Positions 47,189 through 52,346 of a stretch of 52,346 nt of DNA are shown in pieces (the first letter of the stretch is position 1; the number at the start of each line of letters is the position of its first letter). A program made the translations under genes and the position numbers. The notes beneath the pieces are model-generated. The model had not been told where the DNA came from and did not search any database. It was given only the letters and a program-made list of their open reading frames with translations. Origin of the DNA: Burkholderiaceae bacterium (GTDB taxonomy: Bacteria; Pseudomonadota; Gammaproteobacteria; Burkholderiales; Burkholderiaceae_D); the NCBI GenBank assembly GCA_019745005.1, contig JAIETO010000022.1:1-52346 (forward strand), read 5' to 3'.

Positions 47189-48316
47189 ATGAGTAGAACC
47201 CTCGCGCTTACCGAGAAACTGATCTCACTGGACTCCGTCACGCCAGAAGATAAAGGATGCCAACAAACTTTAATCGCCTTACTTGAACCACTGGGTTTTA
47301 TCTGTGAAACCATCGTTTCGGGTGACGTGACCAACCTATGGGCGCGTAAGGGGCAAAGCCAACCATTAGTGGTTTTCGCTGGGCATACCGACGTGGTTCC
47401 AACTGGGCCTTTGGAGCATTGGAAATCGGCACCATTTTCACCCACCCATCGCGATGGAAAATTGTACGGTCGCGGCGCTGCCGATATGAAAGCCTCCATC
47501 GCCGCTTTTGTGGTCGCGACAGAGGAGTTTTTGCGTGTCCAACCTGAGCACAAAGGATCAATTGGCTTTCTTATCACCAGCGATGAAGAGGGTCCGGCAA
47601 CAGACGGCACGGTTGTCGTGTGTGAAAAATTGAAAGCGCGTGGCGAACAACTCGACTTTTGCATCGTGGGCGAACCAACCTCAGTGGAAGAATTGGGGGA
47701 CACAATTAAAAACGGACGGCGCGGCACGATGTCTGGCAAGTTGATTGTCAAGGGTGTACAAGGGCATATTGCTTACCCACAGCTTGCGCGCAACCCCATT
47801 CATCTTGCCGCGCCAGCGCTCGCTGAACTGGTCGCTGAGGTGTGGGATCAAGGTAATGAATACTATCTGCCAACCTCGTGGCAGATGTCCAACATTCACG
47901 CTGGAACGGGCGCATCGAACGTGATACCCGGTGAAGCCGTGATTGATTTTAATTTCCGTTTTTGTACTGCGAGCACGGCCGAACAATTGCAACAACGCGT
48001 GCATGCTATTTTGGATAAACACCAACTTCAGTACGAATTGAAATGGACAATAGGTGGTCAGGCTTTTCTAACGCCAGCAGGTCAACTGAGCCACGCGTTA
48101 GCGTCCGCCATCATGGCGGAAACGGGCATCAAGACCAGTTTATCGACTACCGGCGGCACTTCTGATGGGCGCTTTATCGCAAAGATTTGCCCGCAAGTGA
48201 TTGAGTTTGGCCCGCCAAACGCCAGCATTCACAAAATCGACGAGCATATTGAGGTTCGTCACATTGAACCGCTTAAAAATATTTACCGCAGGACTTTGGA
48301 GAATTTACTAACATGA
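47189..48316 (+). CDS. dapE: Succinyl-diaminopimelate desuccinylase DapE
   Basis: DapE removes succinate to give LL-diaminopimelate. This M20 metalloenzyme shows [20 protein letters not shown] (metal His), [20 protein letters not shown] (metal Asp), [20 protein letters not shown] (catalytic/metal Glu pair), [20 protein letters not shown] and C-terminal [17 protein letters not shown]. Length of 375 is typical. It overlaps prmB by 4 bp. With dapC and dapD it completes most of the succinylase branch in this window. Confidence 0.97.
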   Translation: MSRTLALTEKLISLDSVTPEDKGCQQTLIALLEPLGFICETIVSGDVTNLWARKGQSQPLVVFAGHTDVVPTGPLEHWKSAPFSPTHRDGKLYGRGAADMKASIAAFVVATEEFLRVQPEHKGSIGFLITSDEEGPATDGTVVVCEKLKARGEQLDFCIVGEPTSVEELGDTIKNGRRGTMSGKLIVKGVQGHIAYPQLARNPIHLAAPALAELVAEVWDQGNEYYLPTSWQMSNIHAGTGASNVIPGEAVIDFNFRFCTASTAEQLQQRVHAILDKHQLQYELKWTIGGQAFLTPAGQLSHALASAIMAETGIKTSLSTTGGTSDGRFIAKICPQVIEFGPPNASIHKIDEHIEVRHIEPLKNIYRRTLENLLT

Positions 48317-49218
48317 GTGCCCTTCCCTTCTCCACCCTGCGCGATCTTTTGCGCTACGCTGTTACGCGTTTTAATACCGCCAAACTGTTTTTTGGGCATG
48401 GTAGTGCCAACGCACTTGATGAAGCCGCTTACTTGATTCTCCATACGCTCAAATTGCCTTTAGATAAAATCGAACCTTTTCTAGATGCACGCCTGTTGCC
48501 GAGTGAAATCGAAGCAGTGTTAGCAGTGATTGAACGGCGCAGTGTGGAGCGCGTTCCAGCCTCGTACATCACTAATGAAGCATGGTTGGGCACGTATAAT
48601 TTTTATGTGGATGAGCGCGTGATAGTGCCCCGCTCATTCATCGCGGAGCTCATTCCCGAGCGCTTCTCGCCATGGGTGCAAGAACCTGACGCAATTACCG
48701 ACATCTTAGAGCTATGCACCGGCTCGGGTTGCCTCCCCATCATGCTGGCTGACGCGTTTGATCAGGCGCAGATTGATGCCGTGGATATTTCAAAAGAAGC
48801 CCTTGCCGTCGCACAAAGAAATGTGGACACCTACGAATTGCAAGACCGCATCAACTTGATTGAATCGGATTTGTACAACAAGCTCAGTGAAAAAGCTGGT
48901 AATAAGCGCTACGATCTGATCATTACCAACCCGCCCTATGTGAATTCAGGCTCGATGCAAAAGCTCCCCAAGGAATACATGCACGAGCCACAAATTGCGC
49001 TCGCTGGCGGCGCCGACGGCATGGATTTAGTGCGAAAAATTGTTCGTGGCGCTGGCGAATGGCTAAAGCCAAATGGCTTACTCATGGTTGAAATTGGCAA
49101 TGAACGAGCGTATGCGGAAGCTGCGTTCTGCGACCTTGAATTGACCTGGTTGAGCACCAGCGCTGGTGACGATATGGTTTTCTTATTGCATGCTGAGCAA
49201 CTCGGTGAAATAAATTGA
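48313..49218 (+). CDS. prmB: Ribosomal protein L3 glutamine methyltransferase PrmB
   Basis: PrmB methylates a glutamine of ribosomal protein L3 using SAM. The N-terminal helical domain ([38 protein letters not shown]) is followed by the methyltransferase fold with [20 protein letters not shown] and the glutamine-binding motif [20 protein letters not shown]. It ends [49 protein letters not shown] is split here as two conserved blocks: [15 protein letters not shown] and [10 protein letters not shown]. This is the PrmB, not PrmC, pattern. Length of 301 is normal; coupled to dapE by a 4-bp overlap. Confidence 0.95.
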   Translation: MSALPFSTLRDLLRYAVTRFNTAKLFFGHGSANALDEAAYLILHTLKLPLDKIEPFLDARLLPSEIEAVLAVIERRSVERVPASYITNEAWLGTYNFYVDERVIVPRSFIAELIPERFSPWVQEPDAITDILELCTGSGCLPIMLADAFDQAQIDAVDISKEALAVAQRNVDTYELQDRINLIESDLYNKLSEKAGNKRYDLIITNPPYVNSGSMQKLPKEYMHEPQIALAGGADGMDLVRKIVRGAGEWLKPNGLLMVEIGNERAYAEAAFCDLELTWLSTSAGDDMVFLLHAEQLGEIN

Positions 49219-49225
49219 AGCTAGG

Positions 49226-49458
49226 GAAGCGCTGATTATTCCATTTCAAAATCAATCGTGTCGTTGTTACCTTCGCCTTGCCGTGCTACAGCACTGTCTG
49301 CGGCTCGTCGCCTAGACACAATTGATTTGGAAATGGAATAAGTGTAGCGAGCGGTCAAAGTTTGGATCGAGAAGCGCAGGCCTACGAAAGTACGTTGAGC
49401 ATCGTAGCGGGTGTCGCAGATTCAAAATTTGCCCGCGCAGCAACTTAATAAGCGCTTC
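49226..49458. repeat. MITE-like inverted-repeat element
   Basis: Outer repeats GAAGCGCTGATTA (49226-49238) and TAATAAGCGCTTC (49446-49458) pair at 12 of 13 bases. Adjoining the left one, an inner 25-base arm (49238-49262, beginning ATTCCATTTCAAAATC) pairs at 23 of 25 with 49315-49339 (GACACAATTGATTTGG onward). A GC-rich loop lies between them. The design is that of a miniature inverted-repeat or REP-type element with no coding capacity. The loop sequence resembles dispersed repeats I associate with Burkholderiales genomes, but I cannot verify copy number. Confidence 0.65.
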
Positions 49459-49469
49459 GCAAAGTCATT

Positions 49470-49500
49470 TTGGACAAACCAAGCTTAGCTAGGGTAAAAT
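49470..49500 (+). promoter_or_regulatory. Candidate sigma-70 promoter for the ABC-F gene
   Basis: TGGACA (49471-49476, with an extra T before it) is followed after 18 bases by TAAAAT (49495-49500), preceded by AGGG. The pair lies about 100 bp before the start codon and just after the repeat element. This would give a leader of about 95 nt that contains the hairpin at 49529-49563. Confidence 0.45.
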
Positions 49501-49528
49501 ATACTCACCCACAGTACAGATAAAACAA

Positions 49529-49563
49529 CTTAAAGTCCGCTTATGCAACAAGGGGGCTTTAAG
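49529..49563 (+). terminator. Leader hairpin upstream of the ABC-F gene
   Basis: CTTAAAGTCC (49529-49538) pairs with GGGCTTTAAG (49554-49563) with one mismatch around a 15-base loop; the sequence then runs CTTTTATTT. This looks like a terminator or attenuator. It could end prmB transcription or, if the promoter at 49470-49500 is used, sit inside the ABC-F leader 40 bp before the start codon. Confidence 0.45.
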
Positions 49564-49602
49564 CTTTTATTTGGATACTCCCCTATTTTTATTAAGTGAA
49601 CA

Positions 49603-51594
49603 ATGATACGTCTTCAACAAGTGATCCTCGCTCGCGGCACCAAACCGCTTTTTGATGGGGTCGATGTCACCCTCAATCCGGGGGATAAGATTGGTCTGAT
49701 CGGATCAAATGGCGCGGGTAAGTCGAGCTTGTTCGCGATGTTGCGTGGCGAATTACACCCTGACCAAGGCAGTATCGAATTCCCCGCAAAATGGCAACTT
49801 GCCCACGTGGCGCAAGAAACGCCGCCCTTGGAGCGCAGCGCCATTGATTACGCTATCGACGGCGATACAACCCTGCGCGACTTGGAAGCCCAATTGGCAG
49901 ACTTAGAAGCACAACCAGAAAGCGCTGAAAACGGTATCGCGATTGGTGAAATGTACGGTGCCTTGGCAGATGCCGATGCTTACACCGTGCGTTCCCGAGG
50001 CGAACAACTGTTGCTCGGATTAGGTTTCACCATTGAGCAAATGGAGCAATCAGTCGCGAGCTTTTCCGGTGGTTGGCGTATGCGTCTCAACCTTGCTCAA
50101 GCGCTGATGTGCAAGTCGGATTTGCTGTTACTCGATGAACCAACCAACCATTTAGATTTGGACGCCATTATCTGGCTCGAAGATTGGCTGAAACGCTATG
50201 CGGGCACACTCATCATCATTTCACATGATCGAGATTTTCTCGATGGCGTTGTCAACGTGGTCGTGCATATTGATGAACGAAAACTGAAACGTTACTCAGG
50301 AAATTACTCGGCGTTTGAACGTCAACGTGCCGCACAATTGATCTTGGCACAAGGCACCATCGAGAAGCAAAATCGCAAACGCGCGCACTTGCAGTCATTC
50401 ATCTCCCGTTTTGCGGCAAAGGCCAGCAAGGCGAAACAGGCACAAAGCCGGATCAAGGCCTTGGCTCGCATGGAGGAACTTGCACCACTGCGCGCAGCAG
50501 CCGAGTTTTCATTCGAATTTCGCGAGCCGCTTAGTGCCCCCAACCCTATGTTGGTTATGGAAGATGTCGATTGCGGGTACCGAATTGAATCGGCTACTGA
50601 CCACAGTTTTAGCGAGAAAAAAATCGTTGGCGGTGTCAAATTTTCGCTGCAGATTGGTCAACGAATTGGCTTACTAGGTGTGAATGGCGCGGGTAAATCA
50701 ACCTTGATCAAGACGCTGGTTGGCGAACTCGCGCCTTTAGCGGGTGATATGCAAATCGGCAAAGGTTTATCGGTCGGCTACTTTGCCCAGCACCAAGTTG
50801 AGATGCTGCGCCACGACGAATCGCCTTTGTGGCACTTAGCGCACATCGCACCCAACGTGCGCGAGCAAGAATTACGTAATTTCTTAGGCGGCTTTAATTT
50901 CCCTGGCACCATGGTCACGAGTTCCATTGCCCCATTTTCAGGCGGCGAAAAAGCCCGTTTGGCGTTGGCTATGATCGTCTGGCAGCGCCCTAACTTGCTA
51001 CTTCTCGATGAACCAACGAACCATTTGGATTTGGAAACGCGCGAAGCGCTGACGGATGCTTTGGCACAATTTGAAGGCACGTTAGTGGTTGTCTCACACG
51101 ATAGGCATTTGTTACGCGCGACGACTGACCAATTTATCATCGTCGCTGACGGTAAATTGCAGCCGTTTGACGGTGATCTCGACGACTATAAAGATTGGCT
51201 GTTTAAAAATAAGTTAGCCAAAGAGAATCCACCAGCCTTGCCACCAAAGTCACAAGCGAAACAAGATGCGTTGCCGTTAGCGAAGGCGATACCGGTTGAG
51301 CCGCAAGTAGATGAAAAAGAGCGCAAACGCAGAGAAGCCGAGCAACGGCAAAAAAGCGCCGCCGAGCGTAAGCCTATCGAAGCACGCATCAAGCGATTAG
51401 AAGAGCAAATGGCCAAGCTCAACGCGAAGAAGCAAGAGCTCAGCAACAAGCTTGCTGACCCAGACATCTACAGCGATGCCAACAAAGAAAATCTCAAAAA
51501 CCTGCTGTTAGATCAAGCGTACTTGGTTAAGGAGTTAGAGCAAACCGAGGCTGACTGGTTGGAGCAACAGGAATTTTTAGAGGCGGTTTCTTAA
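49603..51594 (+). CDS. yheS: ABC-F family ATPase, YheS type
   Basis: ABC-F proteins act on ribosomes and have no membrane domain. This 663-residue protein has two ABC domains. The first shows GLIGSNGAGKSSLFAMLRGE, signature SFSGGWRMRLNLAQAL and Walker B LLLLDEPTNHLDLDAIIWLE. The second shows GLLGVNGAGKSTLIKTLVGE, PFSGGEKARLALAMIVWQ and LLLLDEPTNHLDLETREALT. A Lys/Arg-rich linker sits between them (RKRAHLQSFISRFAAKASKA). The C-terminal ~90 residues are coiled coil (KPIEARIKRLEEQMAKLNAK, LVKELEQTEADWLEQQ), as in YheS. It starts at ATG 49603 after an AT-rich leader with a hairpin. Confidence 0.94.
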   Translation: MIRLQQVILARGTKPLFDGVDVTLNPGDKIGLIGSNGAGKSSLFAMLRGELHPDQGSIEFPAKWQLAHVAQETPPLERSAIDYAIDGDTTLRDLEAQLADLEAQPESAENGIAIGEMYGALADADAYTVRSRGEQLLLGLGFTIEQMEQSVASFSGGWRMRLNLAQALMCKSDLLLLDEPTNHLDLDAIIWLEDWLKRYAGTLIIISHDRDFLDGVVNVVVHIDERKLKRYSGNYSAFERQRAAQLILAQGTIEKQNRKRAHLQSFISRFAAKASKAKQAQSRIKALARMEELAPLRAAAEFSFEFREPLSAPNPMLVMEDVDCGYRIESATDHSFSEKKIVGGVKFSLQIGQRIGLLGVNGAGKSTLIKTLVGELAPLAGDMQIGKGLSVGYFAQHQVEMLRHDESPLWHLAHIAPNVREQELRNFLGGFNFPGTMVTSSIAPFSGGEKARLALAMIVWQRPNLLLLDEPTNHLDLETREALTDALAQFEGTLVVVSHDRHLLRATTDQFIIVADGKLQPFDGDLDDYKDWLFKNKLAKENPPALPPKSQAKQDALPLAKAIPVEPQVDEKERKRREAEQRQKSAAERKPIEARIKRLEEQMAKLNAKKQELSNKLADPDIYSDANKENLKNLLLDQAYLVKELEQTEADWLEQQEFLEAVS

Positions 51595-51790
51595 GTTTAG
51601 TTTTACTCGACAAAAAACGTAATTCAACACGATGAACGCCTCTCAATTTTTCACATTTCTCGCCGTTTTTGAAAAAAATAGGGGCAAGGAATTAAGTTTT
51701 TCTCCATGCGTGCTGCTGAGATAAGAAATGTTAAACAACCAAACTTAACGTCGAGACGACAGGCGCAAAGCGTCCATGTCGATTGCAAAG
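51595..51790. other. Convergent gap after the ABC-F gene
   Basis: This 196-bp gap separates the rightward ABC-F gene and the leftward membrane-protein gene, so it is a convergent terminator region. I see no strong hairpin with a T-run. A 70-codon leftward frame overlapping it has no supporting signal. Confidence 0.4.
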
Positions 51791-52183
51791 TTAAATGCGG
51801 AGGACACAGCGAAAGCTCCAAAATGTCGGCACAGTAACGAACACGGCAATCGTCCAGTCGCAAAGAACAAAGGATACGCCAGCAAGGCTAATACCAATAG
51901 CTAACATAGCCATCGCTAACTTACGATTATTTGCAGCGCCAAACAAATAACCGACACCCAAAGTTGTACAAATTAAAGGCAATGCGGAAAACCAGAGAAA
52001 CCATAATCGGGTTGGATTTCCCTCAGAGAATATGTAGCTGATCTGATCCAACGCAAAAGACATGAGTGGCAAGTTCGATGTATTCCCAACTAACAAAAGA
52101 ACGATCCACGCAAGCAGGACTGGTAACACACTCACCAAGAAAAGAATGCCGGCAACCTTGTCTGGATTCTTAAAAAACTTCAT
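51791..52183 (-). CDS. Small multi-pass membrane protein, unknown function
   Basis: I do not recognise this 130-residue protein. It begins MKFFKNPDKVAGILFLVSVL and has three clear hydrophobic segments: about residues 10-33 (VAGILFLVSVLPVLLAWIVL), 60-85 (LWFLWFSALPLICTTLGVGY) and 88-108 (KLAMAMLAIGISLAGVSFVL). A fourth, weaker one is TIAVFVTVPTFW, ending SFRCVLRI. The hydrophobic tail that stops abruptly could mean truncation or a frameshift near the 3' end, but I cannot show it. It lies 15 bp downstream of the partial gene that follows on the same strand, so the two are probably one operon. Confidence 0.55.
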   Translation of the reverse strand: MKFFKNPDKVAGILFLVSVLPVLLAWIVLLLVGNTSNLPLMSFALDQISYIFSEGNPTRLWFLWFSALPLICTTLGVGYLFGAANNRKLAMAMLAIGISLAGVSFVLCDWTIAVFVTVPTFWSFRCVLRI

Positions 52184-52198
52184 AGCATTTAACTCAAA

Positions 52199-52345
52199 TT
52201 AGTTCGATGAAGTATTTTTCTTCAACAATTTATCTCGTCGATTGATGGAATTTTCAGACCAATAATGTGTGCGGTCATAGTATTCAGGCACCGTTGGCAC
52301 ATCCGTTGGTAGTATGACCCAAGGTTGCTTTGAAGCGGTAAAAAT
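52199..52345 (-). CDS. 3' end of an unidentified gene (5' part outside window)
   Basis: A frame open from the window edge runs to a TAA at 52199-52201 and encodes 48 C-terminal residues, IFTASKQPWVILPTDVPTVP followed by EYYDRTHYWSENSINRRDKL and LKKNTSSN. The polar, aromatic-rich sequence does not identify a family. It is the likely upstream partner of the membrane-protein gene at 51791-52183. Another frame in this interval has stops, so this is the best coding candidate, but the evidence is thin. Confidence 0.4.
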   Translation of the reverse strand: MFTASKQPWVILPTDVPTVPEYYDRTHYWSENSINRRDKLLKKNTSSN

Positions 52346-52346
52346 A

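Larger units (their letters stand above)
49219..49602. other. Intergenic region with repeat element, promoter and leader hairpin
   Basis: This 384-bp gap holds a 233-bp inverted-repeat element (49226-49458), a possible promoter (49470-49500) and a GC-containing hairpin (49529-49563) before the ABC-F gene. No coding frame of interest is present. Confidence 0.6.

Overview
The window reads as chromosomal DNA of a motile, flagellated betaproteobacterium, most likely order Burkholderiales and close to the Oxalobacteraceae (inference from gene content and order, not from a search). Supporting points are FlhDC as flagellar master regulator, a CheZ plus CheD chemotaxis set, the smc-zipA-ligA order, a dapC-dapD-dapE cluster containing a PilU-type ATPase, and the neighbourhood of accA, tilS and an AlkA-type glycosylase. 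Coding density is high. I see no insertion sequence, prophage, tRNA, rRNA or CRISPR array.

Region 1 (1-12448) is flagellar. flgB-flgC-flgD-flgE run leftward and flgE leaves the window about ten residues before its expected end. flgA, flgM and flgN run rightward, and flgM-flgN has a textbook sigma-28 promoter. A leftward operon, flhB-flhA-flhF-flhG-fliA-motC-motD, encodes the export gate, the FlhF/FlhG positioning pair, sigma-28 and a second stator pair. The FlhG-like protein has lost its P-loop.

Region 2 (12449-25767) starts with a gene-poor gap holding a nested inverted-repeat element and a strong terminator. A leftward chemotaxis/motility block follows. In transcription order it is flhD, flhC, a membrane-anchored methyltransferase, motA, motB, a CheZ-like gene, a second cheY, cheA, cheW, cheR, cheD, cheB, cheY, cheZ and an EAL-like/HDOD gene. 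There is thus a CheY plus CheZ-type pair at each end of the che genes. The upstream CheZ-like protein is not a standard annotation but keeps the DxxxQ catalytic signature. No chemoreceptor gene lies in the window.

Region 3 (25768-42921) is housekeeping: dnaQ, tilS, accA and an AlkA-type glycosylase leftward; a TPR protein, an L,D-transpeptidase, two cyclophilins and lpxH rightward; then def, galU, ligA, zipA and smc leftward.

Region 4 (42922-52346) runs rightward through dapC, dapD, pilU, an ArsC/Spx-like gene, dapE, prmB and an ABC-F ATPase of the YheS type. It closes with a small leftward membrane protein and the 3' end of an unrecognised gene. A 233-bp MITE-like inverted-repeat element and a leader hairpin lie between prmB and the ABC-F gene.

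The most interesting observations are the putative second CheZ, the P-loop-less FlhG, the membrane methyltransferase inside the flagellar regulon, and the two structured intergenic elements. Start sites were adjusted by Shine-Dalgarno (SD) sequences and family N-termini for flgB, flgA, flhG, flhB, the EAL/HDOD gene, cheY2, the CheZ-like gene, flhC, flhD, ppiB, galU, dapC and the ArsC-like gene.
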